This document shows, piece by piece, positions 41,928-51,390 of a stretch of 64,000 nucleotides of DNA. Made by a program: the position numbers and the translations under genes. The stretch is from CAG-791 sp963596015 (lineage in GTDB: Bacteria > Bacillota > Clostridia > Lachnospirales > Lachnospiraceae). Within the stretch, counting starts at the first letter, position 1. The number at the start of each line of letters is the position of its first letter. The DNA is taken from assembly GCA_963596015.1 (NCBI GenBank), contig CAVBJS010000007.1, positions 1-64,000 on the forward strand, read 5' to 3'. Under the pieces are notes generated by a model. That model saw only the letters and a program-made list of their open reading frames with translations, was not told the DNA's origin and made no database searches.

Positions 41928-43703
41928 ATGCACTCTGCTTTCAACAGACTTTCCATCAAACAGAAATTCCTGTATATCTTATCCGGAGGCATCCTTTTTC
42001 TGTCTGTCATCAGTTTTCTGTGCTTTCACAGTATTTCAAAAACATACGAAAAGGCACTGTATCAATCCGTATCCAATACACTTTCCTATTCTTCCGAAAA
42101 TATTTTATTGAAAACGAAGAACATTGAAGCTGTCAGCGAACAGATCCTCGGAGACCAGAGCATCCAGACCTATCTCTCCGATCTTTGCAGCGAAGATACA
42201 CTTTCCGGACAAAATGTGCTGATGGGCTCTCTTTATCGTAAGCTGACCAATTATCTTTTCAGCTATGACAGGACCATCAACATCTCCAGTATTTCCATCC
42301 TGACAACCAATGATTTTTTTGTCAGCACTGCTTCCAACCAGGCCAAAACCCTGCCGGAAGAAGTTTTAAATGCACTGGTGGAGAAGGCCGTCAGCGGCGA
42401 TGGCGCCTCGGTCTGGTTTACCGGCTATGCAGACAGCTATGGCGTTTTTCTCGTAAAAGAAATAAAGCAGACCGATGGATTGAGTCTGCTTCCTCTTGGA
42501 TATCTTATGATCAAAGTAGATATTTCTGCCCTGATGGAGCAATCGGTTTCTTATCTGGATTCCGACCACAGCGCCTATCTGCTTTCTGCCGGGGCAGATA
42601 CGCTTTATAAGAGCAGCTCCTTTTCTCCTGCATTGTCGGATTTTCTGGACCGGAAGATTTACGGTTACCGGATCATGAATCTTGACCATACAAAGTATTT
42701 TGCGGTTTATCACCGAATTTCCGGTCTGGGCTGGGATTATTTTTGCATGTTACCCTACAATTCCATTTTCCTGACCATCCGCATCGCCAAAGCACTCTGC
42801 ATTTTTGCCTTTGTATTCTGTCTTTTCAGCACTCTTTTTGTATCATCCAGGCTGCTTGGCTCCCTACTGTACTCTATTGATCTTCTTGTGAAAAAGATGA
42901 AGGCATTTGGAAACAATACCTATTCCGCCTCCGATTTTACGGACAACGCTTCGGAACGCCCTGACGAGATCGGCCTTCTGCACCGCACCTTTGATGACAT
43001 GGTATCCCGGATCAATACCCTTGTTTTTGACAATTATGCCAATGAGCTCTTACGGCGGGATGCGCAGATCAAGGCCATGGAAAATCAGATCAATCCCCAC
43101 TTTTTATATAACACGCTGGACACCATCAACTGGAAGGCAAAGGCAATAGGTGCCCAGGATATCATGAAGATCTCCCAGTCCCTTGGCAGTCTCCTGCGGG
43201 TTACTTTAAAAAGCACAGACAGTCCCTATACCATTTCCGAGGAGCTGGCTGTCCTTCAGAGCTATATAACCATTCAGCAGCAGCGCTACGGGGAGAAACT
43301 GGATTTTCAGAGTTCCGTTCCCCAGGAATATTACGGATACCGTATCCCCAAGCTGATGCTGCAGCCTTTACTGGAAAATGCCATTTACTACGGACTGGAA
43401 GAAAGCACGGATATCTGCCATATATCTTTAAAGGCCTTTCGGACACAGGAATTTCTTGTATTTCAGGTAAAAAACAGCGGATCCTCTTTCGAAGAAGATC
43501 TTCTGGAGAAGCTCCGCACAAAAGAAATCCTTCCCCATGGACACGGCATAGGCCTTCTGAACATTGATAAACGGTTAAAGCTTACTTACGGAGATGCTTA
43601 CGGATTGAGATTGTATAACAGAGATGATCTTGTATTAGCGGAAGAATATGCCGTTGCGGAGCTTTGCCTGCCCTTACCGGATAAGGAGGATCCTACATGT
43701 TAA
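41928..43703 (+). CDS. YesM-type sensor histidine kinase
   Basis: A 591-residue membrane sensor. One helix is near residues 14-34 (FLYILSGGILFLSVISFLCF) and a second near 283-305 (ALCIFAFVFCLFSTLFVSSR), enclosing a roughly 250-residue extracellular sensor. A HAMP-like linker follows, then the phosphoacceptor His391 in NQINPHFLYNTLDTINWKA and an ATPase domain (LLENAIYYGLE, GHGIGLLNIDKRL). AAAGGA precedes the ATG. It overlaps the response regulator gene by 7 nt. It probably senses an extracellular carbohydrate taken up by the neighbouring CUT1 transporter. Confidence 0.93.
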   Translation: MHSAFNRLSIKQKFLYILSGGILFLSVISFLCFHSISKTYEKALYQSVSNTLSYSSENILLKTKNIEAVSEQILGDQSIQTYLSDLCSEDTLSGQNVLMGSLYRKLTNYLFSYDRTINISSISILTTNDFFVSTASNQAKTLPEEVLNALVEKAVSGDGASVWFTGYADSYGVFLVKEIKQTDGLSLLPLGYLMIKVDISALMEQSVSYLDSDHSAYLLSAGADTLYKSSSFSPALSDFLDRKIYGYRIMNLDHTKYFAVYHRISGLGWDYFCMLPYNSIFLTIRIAKALCIFAFVFCLFSTLFVSSRLLGSLLYSIDLLVKKMKAFGNNTYSASDFTDNASERPDEIGLLHRTFDDMVSRINTLVFDNYANELLRRDAQIKAMENQINPHFLYNTLDTINWKAKAIGAQDIMKISQSLGSLLRVTLKSTDSPYTISEELAVLQSYITIQQQRYGEKLDFQSSVPQEYYGYRIPKLMLQPLLENAIYYGLEESTDICHISLKAFRTQEFLVFQVKNSGSSFEEDLLEKLRTKEILPHGHGIGLLNIDKRLKLTYGDAYGLRLYNRDDLVLAEEYAVAELCLPLPDKEDPTC

Positions 43704-45214
43704 AACTGCTTCTTGTTGATGATGAAGAAATCATTCGCAATACCATTGCCTCTTCTGTAGACTGGGAGTCCTATGGCATCAGCCTGATCGGCACCTGCCC
43801 GGATGGGGTTGAGGCCTATCATACTATTCTGGATGAGATTCCGGATATTGTAATGACGGACATCCGTATGCCGGGTATTTCCGGTCTGGAACTGGTAGAA
43901 CGTATCGCAAAGACCGATCTGAATGTGCACTTTATCATTCTTTCCGGATACGGTGAATTTGAATATGCCAAGCGGGCCATGAAATGCGGCGTAAAGCATT
44001 ATCTGCTCAAGCCCTGCGACACTACCCAGATTGAAGACTGTCTGAAAGAAGTGGCCACAGAATGCAGAAACGATCATTGGCAAAGCAATGCTCCTTCCAA
44101 TAGTATGTTTGGGCAGCTGCGCCAGACGCTGCTCCGGAACATTATCAGTGACGGCTGTTCTCTGGATGAACTCACCCCTGCATTCTATGATCGCTTTGAG
44201 CAATATCTGGACCTGCATGATACGCCCTATCAGGTCTGTTATATCTATTATCTGGAACAGAATAATCTGGATATCGCATTGGTTCAGATCAACCGGTTTC
44301 TGACCAATATAGCACCGGATCTGGAAGTAGGAAAACTGTACGTCCGCAATACGCTGATCTTTTATTTTCCCAATTTTGATCCTGATTACAAAGCCTTTGA
44401 TTCCTTTTTCAAAAGCCTGTCCATTTCAGGGCAGTCTGTAGAAACGGAATATCAGCGGGTTTCTTTTCCGGATCTGCAGTCCGTTTTGGATACCATCATC
44501 CAGAAGCTGCGAAGATATGATATGTTTTGGTTTCTCACGAAGGAAGGCATGAAGGAGAATTTTAACTACGGAAAGATCACCATGCAATGCAGTCACATGA
44601 TCGCAGCACTGCTTCGCGCCTCCGCCGAAAAGCGCCCGGCGATCATCGCCGACTTTACAGAACTGTTAGGCAGCATTACCAATGTACATTTTCTCCTCCA
44701 GCTGACAGATACTGCCCTCATCCAGATCACCTCTTCCCTGAACGGTGAATCCATGGACAATATAGTCAGTTTCCTGCTTTCCCTTCATAAGCTGGAAGAT
44801 GCTCCCGACATTATCAAGGCGTTTACGGAGAAACTGAAGGAAGTGCTCGGCGCAGCCCCTGCATTGGAAAACTCCTACAGTCCGTTTATAGAAAAGACCA
44901 TCGCATACCTGAACACTCACTTATCCAATCCGGACCTTACCTTAAAATGGATCTCGGAAAACTATCTGTATATGAATGTAAACTATGTCAGCCGCTGCTT
45001 TTATAAAGAAACAGGGGAAAAGTTTTCTACGTATCTTATGAACCTGCGGATCGAAAAAGCCAAACAGATCTTTATGGAAACGCCGGATATTCCCATTCAT
45101 GAGGTAGCGGAGCAGGTAGGCTGCGGAAACAATCCGTACTATTTTAACCGTATTTTTAAAAAAGGCACCGGCATGTCTCCCAGCATGTGTGTAAAACGCC
45201 TGCATGACCGTTAA
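43697..45214 (+). CDS. YesN-type response regulator with AraC DNA-binding domain
   Basis: A 505-residue regulator. The receiver domain occupies residues 1-120 with the acidic pocket VDDEE and phospho-Asp55 in DIVMTDIRMPG. A long helical linker follows, then two AraC-type helix-turn-helix motifs (WISENYLYMNVNYVSRCFYK, EVAEQVGCGNNPYYFNRIFK). It partners the overlapping YesM kinase and is the best candidate to bind the paired 18-nt repeats upstream of the permease operon and the binding-protein gene. Its stop codon overlaps that of the converging AraC gene within TTAA. Confidence 0.93.
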   Translation: MLKLLLVDDEEIIRNTIASSVDWESYGISLIGTCPDGVEAYHTILDEIPDIVMTDIRMPGISGLELVERIAKTDLNVHFIILSGYGEFEYAKRAMKCGVKHYLLKPCDTTQIEDCLKEVATECRNDHWQSNAPSNSMFGQLRQTLLRNIISDGCSLDELTPAFYDRFEQYLDLHDTPYQVCYIYYLEQNNLDIALVQINRFLTNIAPDLEVGKLYVRNTLIFYFPNFDPDYKAFDSFFKSLSISGQSVETEYQRVSFPDLQSVLDTIIQKLRRYDMFWFLTKEGMKENFNYGKITMQCSHMIAALLRASAEKRPAIIADFTELLGSITNVHFLLQLTDTALIQITSSLNGESMDNIVSFLLSLHKLEDAPDIIKAFTEKLKEVLGAAPALENSYSPFIEKTIAYLNTHLSNPDLTLKWISENYLYMNVNYVSRCFYKETGEKFSTYLMNLRIEKAKQIFMETPDIPIHEVAEQVGCGNNPYYFNRIFKKGTGMSPSMCVKRLHDR

Positions 45215-46089
45215 GACACCGGTATGTTCATCACGGTCTCCTGCCATTCCTTCGGAGATAAACCGTACTCTTTGCGGAAGGCCTTATAGAATCCGGAATA
45301 ATCCTTGAAGCCAAACAGCAGATAAACCTCGCTGATCTTCCCATTATTCCGGATGGCTTCCCTGCACGCCTCCAGTCTCTTTTTCTGAATATACCGGTGG
45401 ATGGACATGCCGATATGATCCTTAAAAAGATGGGCGATATGATATTTACTGACATAGAATTCAGCCGCCATCTGATCCAGAGAAAGTTCCTCTTCCAGAT
45501 GCTCTTCTATATATTCTATCAGTCTTTCTGACAACTGCTGCTCTTCTCCCACACTGCGCTCATGTCTCTCGTTATAAACCGTCCGGTTCAGATGTAAAAG
45601 CAGGTCCTGCACACACAGAGAAATCTTGGCTGCCTTTCCAAAACGGTTGGAATAGATCTCCTCCAGCAGATGGAACACTTTGGTCTGGATCGCATTAAAG
45701 GTGATCCGGTCGTGGTGAAATATGTACTCTCCCTTTGTCTGGGCCAACTGCATCAGATAGCCGTACTCCGGAGCTTCTTCCATCAGTCGGCTTAGGTAGT
45801 CTACCGTGATCCAGAACACAAATCTTCTGTAGGGTGTGCCCTCCCCATGGATGACGGCATGATGCTCCAATCCGGGAGGCACTACCGCCACATCGCCGTA
45901 TTGCAGCGGATATTCCCTTCTATCGATCGCAAGAGACACATCCCCTTCCAGAAAAAAATAGATCTCGTAGTAATCGTGGGTGTGGCTGGCCACCTGCTTC
46001 ATATGTTGGTCTTTGTAATAGTAGATCTCAAAGTCCCTGGAGAGCATGTACTGTCTGGTATTAAATTTGGTATTTAACTGTTTTTTCAT
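45211..46089 (-). CDS. AraC-family transcriptional regulator
   Basis: A 292-residue regulator. The N-terminal cupin-like sensor shows HTHDYYEIYFFLEGDVSLAI and YGDVAVVPPGLEHHAVIHG. The C-terminal AraC domain has ELSLDQMAAEFYVSKYHIAH and SEVYLLFGFKDYSGFYKAFR, then KEYGLSPKEWQ. AGAGGAT precedes the ATG at 46089. It is divergent from the hexuronate operon (uxuA onward) and likely regulates it. It converges on the response regulator gene with a 4-nt tail overlap and no terminator between them. Confidence 0.9.
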   Translation of the reverse strand: MKKQLNTKFNTRQYMLSRDFEIYYYKDQHMKQVASHTHDYYEIYFFLEGDVSLAIDRREYPLQYGDVAVVPPGLEHHAVIHGEGTPYRRFVFWITVDYLSRLMEEAPEYGYLMQLAQTKGEYIFHHDRITFNAIQTKVFHLLEEIYSNRFGKAAKISLCVQDLLLHLNRTVYNERHERSVGEEQQLSERLIEYIEEHLEEELSLDQMAAEFYVSKYHIAHLFKDHIGMSIHRYIQKKRLEACREAIRNNGKISEVYLLFGFKDYSGFYKAFRKEYGLSPKEWQETVMNIPVS

Positions 46090-46442
46090 ACAGATCCTCT
46101 TTCACCCTAATCCACATTTCTGCGCAGATTTTTGCTGCGAAGCGACGATTAAAACCGCGGTTTCTCGTTTGCTTACAGGCATCTTTTTCACACCTTGCTC
46201 CCTGTCACCTTCCATTACATTTCATTCATCTTATAAATTCAGCCTACCATTTCACCGCAATTTTGGCAATGTGTACAACAACTCTGCCAATCGTTTTTTC
46301 CATAGGATTTTTCGATAATAAGACCAACGAAACTATTACAACGTAACTGTTGTTGCTGCGCAGTCGCCGACCAGAGAGCAAAGCGGCGACTGCCTCGTAA
46401 CGAATTCTGTTTGCCATGTGCAAAGAAAGGATCTTATCTACT
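46090..46442. promoter_or_regulatory. Divergent regulatory region between araC-type gene and uxuA
   Basis: This 353-nt gap holds several structures: a hairpin at 46118-46141 next to the AraC ribosome binding site, the perfect palindrome AAACCGCGGTTT at 46152-46163, an inverted repeat TTGGCA/TGCCAA at 46263-46290 that may be an operator, and a perfect 10-bp hairpin GCAGTCGCCG at 46360-46393 in the uxuA leader. Promoter boxes for either direction are weak, in keeping with activator control. Confidence 0.55.
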
Positions 46443-47519
46443 ATGGAAATGACACTTAGATGGTACGGCTCTAAATTCGATACCGTAACCTTAAAGCAGA
46501 TCCGGCAGATCCCCGGCGTAACCGGCGTGATCACCACCCTGTACGACACTGCACCGGGAGAGGTCTGGAGCAGAGAGCGCATCCGCGCCATGAAAGAAGA
46601 AGTAGAAGCAAACGGCCTTCATGTAGCCGGCATTGAAAGCGTCAATGTCCATGATGCCATCAAGATCGGCAATGCAGATCGGGATCTCTATATCGATCAT
46701 TATATCGAAACTCTGGAAAATCTGGGAAAAGAGGACATTCATCTGGTCTGCTACAATTTCATGCCGGTCTTCGACTGGACCCGGACGGAGCTGGCCAGAA
46801 AACGTCCCGACGGCTCTACCGTCCTGGCCTATACCCAGGCTGCCGTGGACGCCTTAAACCCGGAGGATATGTTCCACTCCATCGCCGGTGATACCAACGG
46901 TTCCGTCATGCCGGGCTGGGAGCCGGAACGCATGGAGCATATCAAAGAGCTTTTTGCCATGTACAAGGATGTGGATGAGGAGAAGCTCTTTGAAAATCTG
47001 AAATATTTCCTGGAGCGCATCATGCCGGTCTGCAATAAATATGACATCAATATGGCTATCCATCCCGATGATCCCGCCTGGAGTGTGTTCGGCCTTCCCA
47101 GGATCATCATCAATCAGAAGAATATCCTGCGCATGATGGAAATGGTGGATGATCCCCACAACGGCGTCACCTTCTGCTCCGGTTCCTACGGGACCAACCT
47201 GGAAAATGATCTGCCCGGTATGATCCGTGCCTTAAAGGGAAGAATCCACTTCGCCCATGTGCGCAACCTGAAATTCAATTCTCCCACGGATTTTGAAGAA
47301 GCGGCCCATCTGTCCAGTGACGGCTCCTTTGATATGTATGAGATCATGAAGGCCCTGTACGACATTGATTTTCAGGGCCCCATCCGTCCGGATCACGGCC
47401 GCATGATCTGGGATGAAGTGGCCATGCCCGGATACGGACTCTACGACAGAGCCCTTGGCGCCACCTACTTAAACGGACTCTGGGAAGCCATCAGTAAGTC
47501 TTCCGGAAAGGATCGGTAA
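46443..47519 (+). CDS. uxuA: Mannonate dehydratase
   Basis: A 358-residue enzyme converting D-mannonate to 2-keto-3-deoxygluconate. It begins MEMTLRWYGSKFDTVTLKQI and contains GVTGVITTLYD, LVCYNFMPVFDWTRTEL, MAIHPDDPAWSVFGLPRIII with metal-binding His, CSGSYGT, and IRPDHGRMIWDE, all hallmarks of UxuA. The start at 46443 gives the family N-terminus; a frame nine codons longer has no binding site. It is the first gene of the operon uxuA-uxuB-uxaC-eda-kdgK. Confidence 0.96.
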   Translation: MEMTLRWYGSKFDTVTLKQIRQIPGVTGVITTLYDTAPGEVWSRERIRAMKEEVEANGLHVAGIESVNVHDAIKIGNADRDLYIDHYIETLENLGKEDIHLVCYNFMPVFDWTRTELARKRPDGSTVLAYTQAAVDALNPEDMFHSIAGDTNGSVMPGWEPERMEHIKELFAMYKDVDEEKLFENLKYFLERIMPVCNKYDINMAIHPDDPAWSVFGLPRIIINQKNILRMMEMVDDPHNGVTFCSGSYGTNLENDLPGMIRALKGRIHFAHVRNLKFNSPTDFEEAAHLSSDGSFDMYEIMKALYDIDFQGPIRPDHGRMIWDEVAMPGYGLYDRALGATYLNGLWEAISKSSGKDR

Positions 47520-47524
47520 TAAAA

Positions 47525-47660
47525 TTTGAAAGAAATACCTGATGGCATTTCTTTCAAACTGCATTGATGTCGAAAACGACATCAATGCATATCGCATCGG
47601 AGAATTCGCCTTCGCGAAATTCTCCTCACGGTGCCGCAGACAAGCTGTGGCATAAGGAGG
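47525..47660 (+). promoter_or_regulatory. Intercistronic four-hairpin element between uxuA and uxuB
   Basis: h1 47525-47558 (TTTGAAAGAAAT arms), h2 47560-47589 (13-bp stem TGCATTGATGTCG, loop AAAA), h3 47599-47625 (GGAGAATTCGC-CTTC-GCGAAATTCTCC), h4 47632-47652 (TGCCGCAG-ACAAG-CTGTGGCA), then the ribosome binding site AGGAGG at 47655-47660. Compared with the potC-potD copy, h2 shows an A-T to T-A exchange on both arms and h4 shows a G-C to G-U change, both keeping the pairing. Confidence 0.82.
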
Positions 47661-47665
47661 AAACC

Positions 47666-49282
47666 ATGAAATTAAACAGTGAAGGATTACAAAACAGAGC
47701 ATTTTGGCAGGAGGCTGGCTATCAGCTTCCCTCTTTTGACCATACCGCAGTTTCCGATAAGACAAAGGGAGCTCCCTTCTGGATCCATTTCGGCGCCGGG
47801 AATATCTTCCGCGCGTTTCAGGCCAACGCCCTTCAGAGACTTTTAAACGACAATACCCTGGACCGGGGACTGATCGTGGCGGAGGGCTATGATTATGAGA
47901 TCATCGAAAAGATGTACCACCCCCATGACAATTACTCTATTCTCGCCACTTTAAAAGCAGATGGCTCTATCGAGAAAACGGTGGTGGGAAGTATCACAGA
48001 ATCTCTTATCCTGGACAGTCAGGATGTGGCATCCTACAGCCGTTTGAAAGAGATCTTCGCCAATGCCTCCCTGCAGCTTGCCTCTTTTACCATTACCGAA
48101 AAAGGCTACTGCTTACAGGACAGTCAGGGCCGTCCGCTCCCAGATGTCTCCACTGATCTTGCCCAGGGCCCGGAGGCACCCATCAGTTACATGGGAAAAG
48201 TGGCCGCCCTTTTATACCATCGCTTTACCAAGGATGCGCTCCCTCTTGCCATGGTCAGCATGGACAACTGCTCTCACAACGGGGACAAGCTGAAAGCTGC
48301 CATTGTCACCTTTGCAGAAAAATGGGTGGAAAACCATCTGGCAGAGCCTGCCTTTTTAACCTATGTGACCTCCGATAAAGTATCCTTCCCCTGGACCATG
48401 ATCGATAAGATCACCCCTCGTCCCAATGCCTCTGTGGAGGAGCTTTTAAGAAAAGACGGCATCGAGGACCTTGATCCGGTCATTACCGACAGGCATACCT
48501 ATGTGGCCCCCTTCGTCAACGCAGAGGAATGTGAATATCTGGTCATCGAGGATACCTTCCCCAACGGCCGTCCTGCCCTGGAAAAAAGCGGCTTTATCTT
48601 CACCGACCGGGAAACCGTAGACAAGGTAGAGCGGATGAAGGTATGCACCTGCTTAAATCCTCTCCATACAGCTCTGGCTGTCTTCGGCTGCCTGCTGGAC
48701 TACCAACTGATCGCCGAGGAAATGAAGGATCCCACTCTTAAGAAGTTAGTGGAAAGACTGGGCTATCAGGAAGGACTGCCTGTAGTGACAGATCCCGGCA
48801 TTTTAAATCCGAAGGAATTTCTGGATACGGTACTTACGGTCCGCATTCCCAATCCTTTTATGCCGGATACGCCCCAGCGGATCGCCACCGATACTTCCCA
48901 GAAAATGGCTATCCGCTATGGGGAAACCATCAAAGCCTACCGGAACTCCTCTGCACTGCAAACCACAGATCTAAAGATGATCCCTCTTGTATTTGCCGGA
49001 TGGCTCCGGTATCTCACCGGCCAAAATGACCGCCTGGAAGCATTTTCCATCAGCCCGGATCCCATGGCAGAGACTCTTGGCGCCATCGTCTCCGGTGTAA
49101 AACTGGATGGTACCTGCGACGCCGTTCAGGCGGAAAGCTTACTGCATCCTATTCTGGAGAATGAAAAGATATGGGGCGTCAACCTGTACGAGGCAGACTT
49201 AGCCCTTCCCGTCTGCCGTTACTTTGCGGAAATGACCAGCGGTGCCGGTGCCGTCGCTGCCACACTTAAAAAATACGTTTAG
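47666..49282 (+). CDS. uxuB: Fructuronate reductase / mannitol dehydrogenase family protein
   Basis: A 538-residue long-chain mannitol dehydrogenase-type enzyme that should reduce D-fructuronate to D-mannonate. The N-terminal Rossmann site is PFWIHFGAGNIFRAFQANAL and the catalytic region is ISYMGKVAALLYHRF through DNCSHNGDKLKAAIV, with TMIDKITPRP following. The start at 47666 follows GGAGGAAACC; a longer frame translating the hairpin element is rejected. Position between uxuA and uxaC strongly supports the uxuB role over mannitol or tagaturonate. Confidence 0.88.
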   Translation: MKLNSEGLQNRAFWQEAGYQLPSFDHTAVSDKTKGAPFWIHFGAGNIFRAFQANALQRLLNDNTLDRGLIVAEGYDYEIIEKMYHPHDNYSILATLKADGSIEKTVVGSITESLILDSQDVASYSRLKEIFANASLQLASFTITEKGYCLQDSQGRPLPDVSTDLAQGPEAPISYMGKVAALLYHRFTKDALPLAMVSMDNCSHNGDKLKAAIVTFAEKWVENHLAEPAFLTYVTSDKVSFPWTMIDKITPRPNASVEELLRKDGIEDLDPVITDRHTYVAPFVNAEECEYLVIEDTFPNGRPALEKSGFIFTDRETVDKVERMKVCTCLNPLHTALAVFGCLLDYQLIAEEMKDPTLKKLVERLGYQEGLPVVTDPGILNPKEFLDTVLTVRIPNPFMPDTPQRIATDTSQKMAIRYGETIKAYRNSSALQTTDLKMIPLVFAGWLRYLTGQNDRLEAFSISPDPMAETLGAIVSGVKLDGTCDAVQAESLLHPILENEKIWGVNLYEADLALPVCRYFAEMTSGAGAVAATLKKYV

Positions 49283-49294
49283 GGGGAAATAGCC

Positions 49295-50704
49295 ATGAAA
49301 ACCTTTATGGATCAGGATTTTCTGTTGGAAACACAAACGGCACAGGCGCTTTTTCATACCGCTGCCAAAGACCTTCCCATCATTGATTTTCACAACCATT
49401 TAAATCCAAAGGAAATCTGGGAAGACCGGTGCTATGACGATCTAACCCAGGTCTGGCTCTCCGGGGATCATTACAAATGGCGGGCCATGCGGGCCAACGG
49501 TATTTGTGAAGATCTGATCACCGGCGACGGGGACCCTTACGAAAAATTCCTTGCCTGGGCCGATACCGTTCAGAATTGCATCGGCAATCCCCTCTATCAC
49601 TGGACGCACCTGGAGCTGCAGCGATACTTTGGCATACATACGCCCCTGTCTCCCGCTACTGCCAAAGAGATCTGGGAGAAGTGCAACGAAAAGCTCCGTT
49701 CTCCGGCCTATTCTGTACAGAACCTTCTGCGGATGCAGCATGTAGAGATCCTGTGCACCACCGATGATCCGGCAGATTCCCTGGAATGGCATCAAAAACT
49801 GGCAACACAAAGGGATGCGATCGGATTTCGGGTACTTCCCTCCTTCCGTCCGGGCAATGCACTGGATATTGAAAAGAGCGGCTTCTCTGGGTATGTCTCT
49901 CTTTTGAAAGAGCTTACCGGCATTGATACCTGCTGTCTTTCCGGCCTTCTTGGTGCACTGGAAAAACGACTGGATTTCTTTATACAGCAGGGCTGCCGCG
50001 TCACTGACCATAGCCTGGAAAAGAAATTCTTTCTCCCGGCTTCCGAAGAAAAGATCGAAGAGATCTACCGCCGTGCCCTGCGCATGGAATCCATAACCGA
50101 AGACGAAGGTGCTATGTACAGAGGTTATCTGCTGACGAAGCTGGGAGAATTGTATGCAAAGCGGGGACTGGTCATGCAGCTGCATATCGGTGCCATCCGC
50201 AATAATTCCTCCAGACTGTATGAAAAGCTGGGGGCCGATATCGGCTGTGACAGCCAGAATGACTTTTCCTATGCTCCCCAGTTATCCGGCCTTTTTAATG
50301 CCATGGATCAGCATGACCTGCTGCCCCGCACGATCCTGTATTACTTAAATCCCAAAGACGCCGCCATGCTTGCCACCATGGCAGGCAATTATCAGGGAAA
50401 TGCGCAGCAGATCCGCGGAAAAGTACAGCTGGGCAGTGCCTGGTGGTTCTGCGATCACAAGAACGGCATGGAGCAGCAAATGGATACTCTGGCAGATGTA
50501 GGACTTCTTTCCACCTTTGTAGGTATGCTGACGGACTCCAGAAGCTTCCTCTCCTTCCCCAGACATGAGTATTTCCGCAGGATCCTCTGCAATAAGGTCG
50601 GAACCTGGGTGGAAAACGGGGAATATCCCTATGATCCGGCGTATCTGGAAAAATTGGTGCAGGATATCTGCCACGATAATGCTAAGACTTTCTTTCAATT
50701 TTGA
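49295..50704 (+). CDS. uxaC: Glucuronate (uronate) isomerase
   Basis: A 469-residue enzyme interconverting D-glucuronate with D-fructuronate and D-galacturonate with D-tagaturonate. It carries the metal-binding PIIDFHNHLNPKEIWEDRCY, LCTTDDPADSLEWHQKL, GLVMQLHIGAIRNNS and GMLTDSRSFLSFPRHEYFRR motifs of the amidohydrolase-like UxaC family. AGGGGGAA precedes the ATG. It lies 12 nt after uxuB. Confidence 0.96.
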   Translation: MKTFMDQDFLLETQTAQALFHTAAKDLPIIDFHNHLNPKEIWEDRCYDDLTQVWLSGDHYKWRAMRANGICEDLITGDGDPYEKFLAWADTVQNCIGNPLYHWTHLELQRYFGIHTPLSPATAKEIWEKCNEKLRSPAYSVQNLLRMQHVEILCTTDDPADSLEWHQKLATQRDAIGFRVLPSFRPGNALDIEKSGFSGYVSLLKELTGIDTCCLSGLLGALEKRLDFFIQQGCRVTDHSLEKKFFLPASEEKIEEIYRRALRMESITEDEGAMYRGYLLTKLGELYAKRGLVMQLHIGAIRNNSSRLYEKLGADIGCDSQNDFSYAPQLSGLFNAMDQHDLLPRTILYYLNPKDAAMLATMAGNYQGNAQQIRGKVQLGSAWWFCDHKNGMEQQMDTLADVGLLSTFVGMLTDSRSFLSFPRHEYFRRILCNKVGTWVENGEYPYDPAYLEKLVQDICHDNAKTFFQF

Positions 50705-50724
50705 TCTTAGAAATGAGGATTATT

Positions 50725-51387
50725 ATGAACGCAATATTTGAACAGATAAAAAAGATCGGCATCGTCCCCGTGGTGGTACTGGACGATGCCAAGGATGCCC
50801 TGCCTTTGGCAAAGGCTTTAACAGAAGGCGGGCTGCCCTGCGCGGAAGTCACCTTTCGCACCGATGCGGCGGAAGAATCTATCCGGCTTATGACAGAGCA
50901 TTATCCGCAGATGCTGGTAGGCGCCGGCACGGTACTGACCATCCAACAGGCTGACCGCGCCATTGGAGCCGGGGCGAAATTCATCGTCAGCCCCGGGTTT
51001 AATCCCCGCATTGTAAAATACTGTATTGATAAAAATATTCCCGTTATCCCCGGCTGCTCCACCCCCAGTGATATGGAGCAGGCGTTGGAACTCGGGCTTG
51101 ACGTGGTAAAGTTCTTTCCGGCAGAGGCTGCCGGGGGATTAACCTATATCAAGGCCGTCGCAGCGCCCTATACCAAGCTTTCCTTTATGCCCACCGGCGG
51201 CATCTCTCCTTCCAATGTAAAAGACTACCTTTCCTATGACCGCATTCTCGCCTGCGGCGGAAGCTGGATGGTCAAGGATGCACTTATAAAGCAGGGAAAT
51301 TTTGCGGAAATAGAGAAACTGGTCCGGGAAGCCTCTGATCTGGTGACCTCCATCCGACCGACCCGGTCTGCAAAGGAGGGAAACTAA
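50725..51387 (+). CDS. eda: KDPG/KHG aldolase
   Basis: A 220-residue aldolase cleaving 2-keto-3-deoxy-6-phosphogluconate to pyruvate and glyceraldehyde 3-phosphate. Motifs are GIVPVVVLDDAKDALPLAKA, CAEVTFRTDAAEESI with the active-site Glu, VGAGTVLT, FIVSPGFNP, and DVVKFFPAEAAGG with the Schiff-base Lys. The ATG at 50725 follows TGAGGATT; the longer frame from 50701 overlaps uxaC without a binding site. The C-terminal IRPTRSAKEGN tail is slightly extended. Confidence 0.95.
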   Translation: MNAIFEQIKKIGIVPVVVLDDAKDALPLAKALTEGGLPCAEVTFRTDAAEESIRLMTEHYPQMLVGAGTVLTIQQADRAIGAGAKFIVSPGFNPRIVKYCIDKNIPVIPGCSTPSDMEQALELGLDVVKFFPAEAAGGLTYIKAVAAPYTKLSFMPTGGISPSNVKDYLSYDRILACGGSWMVKDALIKQGNFAEIEKLVREASDLVTSIRPTRSAKEGN

Positions 51388-51390
51388 ACC

